Shown here piece after piece: positions 54,201-61,995 of a stretch of 64,000 nt of DNA. The stretch comes from an uncultured Mollicutes bacterium (GTDB taxonomy: Bacteria; Bacillota_I; Bacilli_A; ML615J-28; CAG-313): NCBI GenBank assembly GCA_900539265.1, contig UQBM01000010.1, positions 4,277-68,276 of the forward strand. The letters run 5' to 3'. The position numbers and the translations under genes are program-made. The notes below the pieces were generated by a model. It searched no databases. It was given only the letters and a program-made list of their open reading frames with translations, and was not told the DNA's origin. The first letter of the stretch is position 1. The number at the start of each line of letters is the position of its first letter.

Positions 54201-54395
54201 GAAGATATAAGTGCAAAATGTAAAGCTTGGTATGATAGTGCTAAAACAGAAGTTGAAACTTACATTGTCGAAAAAGAACTTGCCAATAAATTAAAAGCAG
54301 ATTTGAATTCTATGACATTTGCAGAAGGTTTCAACAAAGATCAATTATTATTCTATATTGATTATCTACTTGAAAGCTATGCAGAAGAGAAATAG
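51213..54395 (+). CDS. Exported PrsA/SurA-like protein with Ig-like insert
   Basis: A 1060-residue exported protein. It has an N-terminal signal anchor (VVIGLSLIIVIAITIVIVNA, no lipobox), then a SurA-N-like helical module (FGNLNVTKQNIYDALKKDYG to about residue 220), an Ig-like beta insert (about 315-395) and further helical modules, including a second copy of the opening motif (DGLEITPDQLFAEMEAKYG, near residue 570). The charged C-terminus is partly coiled-coil. It resembles foldases that help proteins fold outside the membrane, but no parvulin active domain is evident. It forms an operon with a paralogue 13 nt downstream. Confidence 0.75.
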   Translation: MKIFKKLLPVVIGLSLIIVIAITIVIVNATNSKTPKLSNGDESYLHFGNLNVTKQNIYDALKKDYGVVELTRLIDTYLYKDEIAKVKDEDLIPYIENDIFGEDFKGDKQKEWDDVIESLIITGVITKADADENSAYDAYTSKVWTKVKDYYRLQYAKEVWAKAEYLKRYEKDRVENGKTGLFDDEDIEEYFEDNFGKTTTGLFIPFTSKAAADAMMKKYGINPDASKSTSSTNQLAGWVKSTFNPEVKEYPTLHDYLTPDEVIAAFIGMYNEVWAYTNNGDDIITADYYTTSVSESRTLQLVKVALDEQMKKYATIKGDLNLPLEVVINGSDKNATIEWETVDEENFKLDSETGMITVTRASSKISQTIKGILKFGETTLEVTYKVEVSATSSDDSEKEETKTVVIEALDVVLDYNFTLNNDISKYSQFIWEVTDDSDYAKYLTSTSTKLTYSDDAAEFYKSYSVKLESVGDYYCLFIKLGEGEEPTLENSRDEVIKQMTEDLYKVGENEKANIERMYYVRRQESGLKIYDKFIEAIYEYNYNTFYSTTLSEKDFDEYKTSRKNKKKIVAVVDGLEITPDQLFAEMEAKYGATYVKSYVDQYYIINSDFNTSLNPWKDIKDEDYIKSLLKSDISSFKQNFELDYFTYAYLAYYGYIPNFPASYGWKNFIHDYFGANSEEELLINRNYGGKIYIDVLEKYTESLYNFERIKEAMEKAQNEVYKVDVMNLIISVDYDYDGTPDTKIVESNKDDVTEENWTSEQIELAEELATLIMTRYDEVLATGTISDKLTEVVTVYKNAKYEVVNNPTTLEEAFGKYKVAGLQIKFEKSANYDHTSSLVEEFKDAMLEMWNYANDNGLVYDSKAAEDNTNYTNPIVEALKYNIVNKDQNYSFATSYGFHAVAVEKAYDFVDQPTEDEIKLYEASTKLTETQSSLTTAKKNLESASGNETAVTSYKEQIKQLEVKVDEYAKEVKELMEKLGLDLEDFDDENKTYTLDEDISAKCKAWYDSAKTEVETYIVEKELANKLKADLNSMTFAEGFNKDQLLFYIDYLLESYAEEK

Positions 54396-54408
54396 GATGG
54401 TACTTAAA

Positions 54409-56811
54409 ATGAAAAACTTTAAAAGATTTATTGTTATTATATTAGCAATTTGTGCCGTAATGGTTTGTGCAAGTTGTAAAAAATGTTCCAAAAATAAAAA
54501 TCGTCTTATTCCAACACTTTCTGATCCAACAGGAACTTACTTAAAAATTGGTAATTATACAATTACTAAGAAAGATGTTTATTATCAACTATTAAATTCT
54601 TATGGAACTGAAGTTTTGTTAAATATGGTTGATGATGCGCTTCTTCCCGCTTTAAGTGATGAAGAGGGTTTCCAAGAATATTTAGATGAAATTATTTATG
54701 GTGATGAAGAAAAAACTGATGAAGTAAAACAAAAGTTTCTTGATGAATTAATCTTATCAGGATTAAGCAAAAATCCTGAAGATGATAACTATTATGAAAC
54801 ATATTATCGTTTAGTATATCGTAGATTAGAATATGCTAAAAAGTATTTTAAAGAGCATATGGAAGAAGATTATTTTAAAGATGAAGATATTGAAAAAGCT
54901 TTTGAAAATACTTATCGTAAAACCAATGATTTAATTATTATTAGATTTGATTCTCGTAATGAAGCTAATTATTTTATGACAAGTAATAACATTGATTTAA
55001 ATTATTTAAATACTGGTTGGCAAAAAGCTGATGGTACAAAATATACTAATGATGAGATTTTAGCAATCTTTGAAAATATTTATAAAGATATCAATAGTGT
55101 TAATGAAAGTGGCTTAAAAACGTATACCTATGAAGATTTAACAACTATTCATTCTTCTTTAGCAAATGCTGTTTATAACTGGAAAGATGGCGATTATTCA
55201 AAAGCACCAGTTATTTATGATAGTGATATATATTTAATATATAAAAGCACTGAATCAGGAAATTTAGATAAAGAAGGAAATGTTGTTACTCTTGAGGATA
55301 AAAAAGATGAGATAATTGAAGATTTGATTGAAACAGAAGTTTCTAGTGCATATGCAACAATGGCCTCACAAGAAAATGAACTTGCTCATAACCTTAAAAT
55401 TTATGATGCTGGACTTCAAAATTTTTATAAAATTACCTATGATAATATTTTTAAAAATTTAGGTTATTCAACAGATGATTATCCTGCTTTTGTTTATACT
55501 AAAGAAGAAAGTGATGTTAATGTATTTAGTTATGAACTAGATGGAAAAACTATTTATGTAACTGCAGATCAATTTTATAATAAACTTATAAGTAATTATG
55601 GCGTATATATTGCTGCATTATATTTAAAACAATATATTGTTTTAAAAGATAATGGTGTATATGACCTTGCAACTGGTACTATTTTAGATCAAGAAAAATA
55701 TGATGATTATTATGAAGCAGAAATTGCCGAGTATAAAGAGGCATTTGAAAATGGTGATTATGCATCTTTAGGTTTTGATAAAAATTATGGTTGGGAAAAC
55801 TTTGTTAGAGATTACCTTGGACTTTTATCTGAAGAAAAAATTATTGTCAACCTTGATTCAAGTTTATATGAGGAAGCATTAAATGATTTTAAAGAGTCTT
55901 TATATTTAGTTGAAGAAGTTAAAGATGAAGATGGCGAAGTTACTACTCCTATTGATGCTTTAGTACAAGCAAAAATGGAAGAAATTTATAATAATTATTT
56001 TAATGCCACTGCAGTTGGTTTAAAAGTTTATTATGATAAAAATTTAGACAATAAAGCAGATGAAGTAACTGAAGGTAGTCCAGAGGCTTTACTTGCAACA
56101 CAATTGCTTCAAACAATTTATGCTGAAGCAGTTAAGAAAAATGAAACAATCACCACTGCTTTAAATGATGTAATTCTTGAATACAATCTTACAAATAAAA
56201 ATCAAAATGGTATTTGGAAAGAGTTTAAAACTGCTGGTTTAAAAGTTAAATTAATTTCTAGTGCAAGTTATAATGCATCTAGTAGTAACGATGAAAAGAT
56301 AATAGAACAAATTCGTACCCAATATGCAAGATTGCTAGCATACAATGATACTGATAGTGAGAAAGGTACAGATCTTTCTGGTCAAGATTTAAGTAAATCC
56401 TATACTTATACTAAAAATAATGTAACTTATACAGTTAGATCAACTGATTTTGTTAATGTATCAGATACCGAAAATGATTTTGTTCTTTGTGAAAATACAA
56501 CTTATTTATATTTTGTAACTAAAATTGTAAAACCATATTACATTACATCTTCAACAAAAACATATAAACCTACTCGTTTACAATATGAAAATTATCTTAA
56601 AAATCCATCAAATACTACTACTGCTGTTAAAAATTGTATAACTACATACTATATTCCTGCAATTAATGCTTTAGCTGATAATGATACTGTTAATAACGCT
56701 TTAATGGATGAGTCATTAGAATTATTAGAAACTATTACTTTTAATAACAAAGAATTACTTCAAGAATATATTAATGCATGTAAAGTTGTTGAGGAAGATA
56801 TTGAGGAATAA
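54409..56811 (+). CDS. PrsA/SurA-like lipoprotein, paralogue of the preceding gene
   Basis: An 800-residue lipoprotein with lipobox VCASC. After a basic/Cys linker it opens with YLKIGNYTITKKDVYYQLLNSYG, parallel to the preceding protein, and repeats that motif near the middle (GKTIYVTADQFYNKLISNYG). It also shares GWENFVRDYLGLLSEEKI with the neighbour's GWKNFIHDYFGANSEEEL. It lacks the Ig-like insert. The start is the ATG at 54409 behind AGGATGG; a longer frame overlaps the upstream gene. Likely a secreted chaperone or scaffold; no complete PPIase domain was seen. Confidence 0.75.
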   Translation: MKNFKRFIVIILAICAVMVCASCKKCSKNKNRLIPTLSDPTGTYLKIGNYTITKKDVYYQLLNSYGTEVLLNMVDDALLPALSDEEGFQEYLDEIIYGDEEKTDEVKQKFLDELILSGLSKNPEDDNYYETYYRLVYRRLEYAKKYFKEHMEEDYFKDEDIEKAFENTYRKTNDLIIIRFDSRNEANYFMTSNNIDLNYLNTGWQKADGTKYTNDEILAIFENIYKDINSVNESGLKTYTYEDLTTIHSSLANAVYNWKDGDYSKAPVIYDSDIYLIYKSTESGNLDKEGNVVTLEDKKDEIIEDLIETEVSSAYATMASQENELAHNLKIYDAGLQNFYKITYDNIFKNLGYSTDDYPAFVYTKEESDVNVFSYELDGKTIYVTADQFYNKLISNYGVYIAALYLKQYIVLKDNGVYDLATGTILDQEKYDDYYEAEIAEYKEAFENGDYASLGFDKNYGWENFVRDYLGLLSEEKIIVNLDSSLYEEALNDFKESLYLVEEVKDEDGEVTTPIDALVQAKMEEIYNNYFNATAVGLKVYYDKNLDNKADEVTEGSPEALLATQLLQTIYAEAVKKNETITTALNDVILEYNLTNKNQNGIWKEFKTAGLKVKLISSASYNASSSNDEKIIEQIRTQYARLLAYNDTDSEKGTDLSGQDLSKSYTYTKNNVTYTVRSTDFVNVSDTENDFVLCENTTYLYFVTKIVKPYYITSSTKTYKPTRLQYENYLKNPSNTTTAVKNCITTYYIPAINALADNDTVNNALMDESLELLETITFNNKELLQEYINACKVVEEDIEE

Positions 56812-56842
56812 GAACATTACTTATAAAATTTTGTAATTAAAT

Positions 56843-56884
56843 AAAAAACTTAACTTTGAATACTTTATCAAAGTTAAGTTTTTT
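56843..56884. terminator. Bidirectional terminator
   Basis: AAAACTTAACTTTGA (56845-56859) pairs with 56868-56882, T-runs on both sides, between convergent genes. Confidence 0.88.
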
Positions 56885-56885
56885 T

Positions 56886-57824
56886 TTATTTCAAATTAGG
56901 TACATAAAGACTTTTTCGATTTAAACTTGTAATTGGAGATGAGTAAGAACCCTTTTGTGTCTTCAATATTTCAGCACTAATTGGCGCCATTTTAGAATCT
57001 GCTAAATCAATAAAGTGCAAAGCAAAAGCTTCCATAATGGCAGGTTCCTTCGGTGAACCAAATTCTAATTCCCCATGATGAGAAGCCACTAAATGACTCA
57101 AAGCTTTGTACTCTTCCGTATTATCAACATGTTGTTCTGCTGCCTCAATTGCAAGCATTTGAAGCCCAATTACAATATGGCCAAGAAGATTGCCTTCTTC
57201 CGTATAAAGAGGCGATCGAGGTCCTGTTAACTCTTTTGTTTTACCTATGTCATGTAACAATACTCCAGCATATAATAAATCTGCATTCATTCCTTCATAT
57301 ACTTCTAAATATTTGTCAGCCAACATCAACATTGAATATGTATGATAAGCAAGACCATTAAAATAATTGTGATGCATTGACATAGCAGCTGGAAAAACAA
57401 AATAATCGTCAGGTACTTTGGAAATTAAACCAACAACTAAATTTTTTAAAATTTTGTTAGATATTTTATGGATATAATTTTTAATTTTTGTTCTTAGTTC
57501 TTCTTCTGAAAGAGGAGCTGAGCGATAAAATTTTTTATCCTTAATCTCTTCTTCACTTACTAATCTAATTCCACTTATTACAAACTGAGATTTGCCAGCA
57601 TATTCATTAATATGAGCACTGAAAAAGCATACCATTCCTGGATTGACTTCATTTTTTTCAATCAAATTTACATCCCAAACTCTAGCATCAACATTTGAAT
57701 CACCATCTGATAATGTTATACTATAATAAGAACTTTTATTAGGCGTGTAGCGCTTTTGAGTAGCTTCTACTAAAGCATAAAACTCAACATCTTCCCCTAT
57801 TTTCATATCAATAAATTTTTTCAT
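56886..57824 (-). CDS. yhaM: 3'-5' exoribonuclease YhaM family (OB + HD)
   Basis: RNA/DNA 3'-5' exonuclease of 312 residues. N-terminal OB-fold nucleic-acid domain (residues about 12-90, SSYYSITLSDGDSNVDARVWD) and a C-terminal HD domain with MSMHHNYFNGLAYHTYSML, LLHDIGKTKEL and LSHLVASHHGELEFGSPKEP, supplying the His/Asp metal ligands. Length and order match B. subtilis YhaM. Its start overlaps the stop of the CCA-adding enzyme gene (TAATG), so the two RNA-processing enzymes are coupled. Confidence 0.93.
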   Translation of the reverse strand: MKKFIDMKIGEDVEFYALVEATQKRYTPNKSSYYSITLSDGDSNVDARVWDVNLIEKNEVNPGMVCFFSAHINEYAGKSQFVISGIRLVSEEEIKDKKFYRSAPLSEEELRTKIKNYIHKISNKILKNLVVGLISKVPDDYFVFPAAMSMHHNYFNGLAYHTYSMLMLADKYLEVYEGMNADLLYAGVLLHDIGKTKELTGPRSPLYTEEGNLLGHIVIGLQMLAIEAAEQHVDNTEEYKALSHLVASHHGELEFGSPKEPAIMEAFALHFIDLADSKMAPISAEILKTQKGSYSSPITSLNRKSLYVPNLK

Positions 57825-59506
57825 TAAATTAAACCTCTTTCATTTAATATGCGGTATTTAGTATTATTTCTTAATAAAAACTCTTTTACCTGCTGTTTGA
57901 TTTCTTCACTCTTTATCTTTTGTTCTCTTTCTGATAACACATCATAATTTTTAACTCCTTTTAAATATATTTTATAAAGTTGAATAAAATCCTCTTTATA
58001 TTCATCTTTAATCATATTTAACTCATCATCAGAAATATCAATTAATTTATCATTTAAAGATGAACCACCTAATTGTTCATAATAATCAATATCAACAGGA
58101 ATTTGATCCCAAGCATCAAAATTATTATCTAAAGTTTCCGAATAATCATCATAAACTTTTTGATATAATTTTTCTTCTTCTTTAGCATCGTCAAAATATT
58201 TATCATCTTTTTCTTTTTTATTAGTAAAAATATTATTAAATATTTTTTTTTCTATATCTGGAGCTTTTGGTATCATTGTTTCTTTATGAAGTGTTGATTT
58301 ACTCATTAATTTCATAACTTCATTTCTAAGAAGTAAATTTTTATTAGGAACCTCACCACTGATAACCATTGATAATAACTCTGTTCTAATGATTGAAATT
58401 TTAGGTTCATCAGAACCAATAATACTAATTAATTCACGATTGCTAAAATCTAATTCTTTCTCATGATGGATTGGTAAATGTTTATTGATACTTTTGATTT
58501 TACGTTTTTGACTATGATATTTATGATTATAAGCTTTTGAGATGCGATCAGCAGCTAATAAATCATCGACTTTAATTTTAAAAACCATCATTGGGTTAGC
58601 CTTATTCACTGATAAATGTTGTGAAAGTTCTAATAACTTTTTTATTTCGACTAATTCTTCATGGGTATGACCGGTATTGTCAGGTATTTGTCCCATTATT
58701 CGATAAAGAAGGGTTATTTTTTCAATTATCCTTAACTTTTTATAGCTTTTTATAAGCAATCTTACCCAATAAGAATAATTTGGTAAAAATTTAAATAAAT
58801 TATTATCATCTATAACTTTTAGAGCCTTTAAGCCAAATTTTTCATTTAAAATTTTATACAATAAAGTTATCATTTTTTGGTCGCTTAATTCTTTTAGATA
58901 TTGTTTACTTTTACGCATTCCTTTTTCGGTATTACTTTCAATATCAAAGCCAAATTTAGCTACTAAATGAAGTCCTCTTAAAATTCTTGTAGGATCATCT
59001 TTAAAACGTCTTTTACCACTACCAATGATTCTTACAATCCCATTTTCTAAATCCTTTTGACCTTCAACTAAATCTACAACAGTTAAATTAGGTGTTAAGG
59101 CTAAGGCATTAATGGTATAATCCCTTCTAATAATATCCTCTACTAATTTTTTAGAATAATGAACATCTTTAATTTTAAATTTTACATATTCTTCGGTTCT
59201 AAAGGTTGTTATTTCATATCTAAAACCAGCTTCTTTAATAACAATTGTTCCTAAAGATTCGTAATAATCATCAATATTGCAATTAGCAAAAATATTTTTA
59301 ACAGCCGCGGGGGTTGCACTAGTAGCGATGTCGATATCATTAAAATCGACATTTAAAACAAAATCACGGACAACGCCACCGACAATATATGCCTCATATG
59401 TCTTTTCCTTTAAAATAGCGATTATATCTAACCCTCTTTTAAAATATTTATACATATCATAATTGCGATGTTTTAACGATTCTAAATATAAATTTTTTTC
59501 ATCCAT
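57824..59506 (-). CDS. cca: CCA tRNA nucleotidyltransferase / poly(A) polymerase family, long C-terminus
   Basis: Class II nucleotidyltransferase that adds or repairs the 3' CCA of tRNA. Head domain: YIVGGVVRDFVLN, NDIDIATSATPAAVKNIF (metal-binding DxD), DPTRILRGLHLVAKFGF, and a helical neck/body to about residue 400. The total of 560 residues is well above the usual 400-450. The extra acidic C-terminus (about 410-560, rich in Asp, Glu and Tyr) has no counterpart that I recognise. No HD motif was seen. A CCA-adding function is the likeliest; a poly(A) polymerase cannot be excluded. Confidence 0.88.
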   Translation of the reverse strand: MDEKNLYLESLKHRNYDMYKYFKRGLDIIAILKEKTYEAYIVGGVVRDFVLNVDFNDIDIATSATPAAVKNIFANCNIDDYYESLGTIVIKEAGFRYEITTFRTEEYVKFKIKDVHYSKKLVEDIIRRDYTINALALTPNLTVVDLVEGQKDLENGIVRIIGSGKRRFKDDPTRILRGLHLVAKFGFDIESNTEKGMRKSKQYLKELSDQKMITLLYKILNEKFGLKALKVIDDNNLFKFLPNYSYWVRLLIKSYKKLRIIEKITLLYRIMGQIPDNTGHTHEELVEIKKLLELSQHLSVNKANPMMVFKIKVDDLLAADRISKAYNHKYHSQKRKIKSINKHLPIHHEKELDFSNRELISIIGSDEPKISIIRTELLSMVISGEVPNKNLLLRNEVMKLMSKSTLHKETMIPKAPDIEKKIFNNIFTNKKEKDDKYFDDAKEEEKLYQKVYDDYSETLDNNFDAWDQIPVDIDYYEQLGGSSLNDKLIDISDDELNMIKDEYKEDFIQLYKIYLKGVKNYDVLSEREQKIKSEEIKQQVKEFLLRNNTKYRILNERGLI

Positions 59507-59547
59507 GATATCACCTCGCTTTATCTTCTCTTTGTTAAATTTATATT

Positions 59548-60645
59548 TTATACATTAAATCTAAAAAGCATAATGTCGCCATCTTTAACAACATACTCTT
59601 TTCCTTCTAGACGTACCTTGCCTGCCTCTTTTACTTTAAGAGGCGATCCATATTCAACTAAATCTTCATAAGAATAAGTTTCAGCTCTAATAAATCCTCT
59701 TTCAAAATCACTATGAATAACACCAGCACACTGAGGAGCAAGCATTCCTTTTTTAAAAGTCCAAGCTCTACATTCTTTCTCACCTGCTGTAAAGAAGGTA
59801 CAAAGACCAAGCAAAGAATATGCTTCTTTGACAAGTTTATCTAAACCACTTTCTTCTAAACCAAGATCTTCTAAAAACATTTGTCGATCATCATCATCTA
59901 GCATACTTAATTCTTCTTCAATTTTTGCGGAAATCATCACAACTTTAGATTCTTCTTTTTGTGCATACTCCTCTACTAGTTTCACATATTGGTTACCATT
60001 TACAATATCATTTTCACCAACATTTGCAACATATAATATTGGTTTCATCGTTAAAAACTGATAGTTTTTAATATAATTTTTTTCTTCTATTGTTAAAGGT
60101 ATTAAACGAGCGGGAATACTATTTAAAAAACCATTATGAAGTTTTTTTAAAATTTGATATTCAAAAACAGAATCATGATCAACTTTGAGTTGAGCTTTTT
60201 TTTCAATTTTCGGTAACCTTTTCTCAACAACTTCTAAATCTGCTAAAATTAATTCTAAATTAATTACTTCAATATCACTTATCGGATCTACTTTGCCATC
60301 TACATGAATAATATTAGGATCTTCAAAACACCTAACAACCTCACATATGGCATCAACATCACGAATATGTGATAAAAATTGATTACCAAGACCTTCACCT
60401 TTACTTGCTCCTTTGACAAGTCCCGCAATATCTGTAAAAGAAAATGAAGTAGGTACAATACTTCGTGGTTTGATAATTTCAACAATTTTATCTAACCGTT
60501 TATCTTTTACTTCTACCACCCCAACATTGGGTTCAATTGTCGCAAAAGGAAAATTAGCGGCTAATGCTCCTGATTTTGTAATGGCATTAAATAATGTTGA
60601 TTTACCCACATTAGGTAAACCAACAATTCCTGCTGTTAAACTCAT
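59548..60645 (-). CDS. ychF: Redox-regulated ATPase/GTPase YchF
   Basis: Obg-family P-loop protein of 365 residues that prefers ATP and binds ribosomes. G1 GIVGLPNVGKSTLFNAI, then FPFATIEPNVGVVEV, DIAGLVKGASKGEGLGN (switch/G3) and the C-terminal TGS domain (RAWTFKKGMLAPQCAGVIH to GDIMLFRFNV). Typical length and spacing. Nine bases downstream of the upstream membrane protein, so probably co-transcribed. Confidence 0.97.
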   Translation of the reverse strand: MSLTAGIVGLPNVGKSTLFNAITKSGALAANFPFATIEPNVGVVEVKDKRLDKIVEIIKPRSIVPTSFSFTDIAGLVKGASKGEGLGNQFLSHIRDVDAICEVVRCFEDPNIIHVDGKVDPISDIEVINLELILADLEVVEKRLPKIEKKAQLKVDHDSVFEYQILKKLHNGFLNSIPARLIPLTIEEKNYIKNYQFLTMKPILYVANVGENDIVNGNQYVKLVEEYAQKEESKVVMISAKIEEELSMLDDDDRQMFLEDLGLEESGLDKLVKEAYSLLGLCTFFTAGEKECRAWTFKKGMLAPQCAGVIHSDFERGFIRAETYSYEDLVEYGSPLKVKEAGKVRLEGKEYVVKDGDIMLFRFNV

Positions 60646-60654
60646 AATTCACCT

Positions 60655-61470
60655 CTATATTAAAAATATAATCAAAACAATTAACACAACTAAAATTCGC
60701 ATAATTATATTAATTAAAAGATTACGATTTGTATACATATAAATACCTGTGGCCACTAAGTTAATAATTAAACTCACAATCGCAATTTCTAAAGACATAA
60801 TCCAAACTATTTCAAAAAGAGTTACAACGATGCTAGTAATAAAATAGATAGCCTTATCAGAAAGCATTGTTTCATCAAGAGCATCAACTAAATATTTTCT
60901 ACCTAGTATTTCTAAACAAATACTAGATAAAATCGTACCAATAACAATTTTAAAAATACACTCGCCTTTAAAATCAAAAAAGACAGTACTACTTCCTTCT
61001 AAATATTTTATAATATATTTAGGAAAAATTAAAGTGAAATTAGATAAATTATTCAAAATAATAACAATTGCAATTGTCAAAATACTAATAATAGTACTCC
61101 CTAGTACTTGATTTTTGGTCATCTTAGGAAAATAAGATTTTAAATCCTTTTTAAAAACAATTAGTGTTGTAATAAAAGCAATAATACTACTATAAAATAA
61201 ACTATTAGTTTGACAAAAAAGATTGGTGTAACCACTATCATTGTTCATTTTATTTTCAATCAGAGCAAAGATAACTTGAAAAATCCCACATAAAACAAAA
61301 CCTGCAATTGCAAAAACGCCAAAACTCATTTTAAATTTTGCCACTGGATCAGGACCGTAATCACCTGTCACCATTGCCTTATGCATTTTTTCGCTATATT
61401 CACCACAACTAGTACAATATTCTTCATTAGGATTTAAAATACGATAACAATTTTTGCATCTTATTTTCAT
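60655..61470 (-). CDS. Zinc-ribbon membrane protein, possibly degenerate CPBP family
   Basis: A 271-residue protein: an N-terminal zinc ribbon (Cys5, Cys8, Cys19, Cys22 in CKNCYRILNPNEEYCTSCG) followed by about seven membrane segments. The C-terminal part (LEILGRKYLVDAL, then GIYMYTNRNLLINIIMRIL) resembles the spacing of CPBP intramembrane proteases, but the catalytic Glu pair and His positions are replaced (LE, R), so if related it is inactive. The assignment is tentative. It shares a tight operon with ychF. Confidence 0.72.
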   Translation of the reverse strand: MKIRCKNCYRILNPNEEYCTSCGEYSEKMHKAMVTGDYGPDPVAKFKMSFGVFAIAGFVLCGIFQVIFALIENKMNNDSGYTNLFCQTNSLFYSSIIAFITTLIVFKKDLKSYFPKMTKNQVLGSTIISILTIAIVIILNNLSNFTLIFPKYIIKYLEGSSTVFFDFKGECIFKIVIGTILSSICLEILGRKYLVDALDETMLSDKAIYFITSIVVTLFEIVWIMSLEIAIVSLIINLVATGIYMYTNRNLLINIIMRILVVLIVLIIFLI

Positions 61471-61572
61471 TGTATCACCCTTTTTTACTCTTTATTAGTA
61501 TTTTTATTATAGCACAAAGGTAAAAATTTGTAAATCATTTAATGTTTTTAATTTTTAAACTCTTCACTTCTG

Positions 61573-61581
61573 TGATATAAT
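61573..61581 (+). promoter_or_regulatory. Extended -10 promoter
   Basis: TG-A-TATAAT at 61573-61581, 18 bp before the ATG of the next gene, with no good -35 box. Confidence 0.5.
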
Positions 61582-61599
61582 ATAAATAGGAGGTTTAAA

Positions 61600-61911
61600 A
61601 TGAAAGATTTTTATCAAGTTATCATTTTAACATTTAAAAGATTTACTATTTCTAATTCTAACTATCTTATTATTCATACTCCCATTTTTTTATTAAATAA
61701 CAATGAAATCAAAATTGATAAAAAAATAATATCATTTGACTATTTAATTTTTGATAATATCAAATTAATTCATAATTATTTAAGTAGTAACATTTTACAT
61801 GATAATACTATACCAATTACTAATTATTTCAATGCTACCTCAATTGAAAATATTTTTTACACAAATGATATCTTTGATACTTTAAATATTATTGAAAATG
61901 AAGATTTTTAA
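61600..61911 (+). CDS. Hypothetical protein
   Basis: A 103-residue protein not recognised. It is rich in Ile, Asn and Phe (IISFDYLIFDNIKLIHNYLSS, PITNYFNATSIENIF), with no clear membrane helix or signal. AGGAGG precedes the ATG, a -10 box lies upstream, and a good terminator follows, so it appears to be a genuine single-gene unit. It lies immediately upstream of the PBP gene. Confidence 0.7.
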   Translation: MKDFYQVIILTFKRFTISNSNYLIIHTPIFLLNNNEIKIDKKIISFDYLIFDNIKLIHNYLSSNILHDNTIPITNYFNATSIENIFYTNDIFDTLNIIENEDF

Positions 61912-61945
61912 AATTAACAATTATAATTTATAATTGTTAATTTTT
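61911..61945 (+). terminator. Terminator after the hypothetical gene
   Basis: Long AT-rich stem (AATTAACAATTATAA and its complement, about 61911-61945), then TTTTGTTTT. Confidence 0.75.
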
Positions 61946-61995
61946 GTTTTGTATATACTTTAATTTTTTTGGAAAAATATTATCGGTGATATAAA

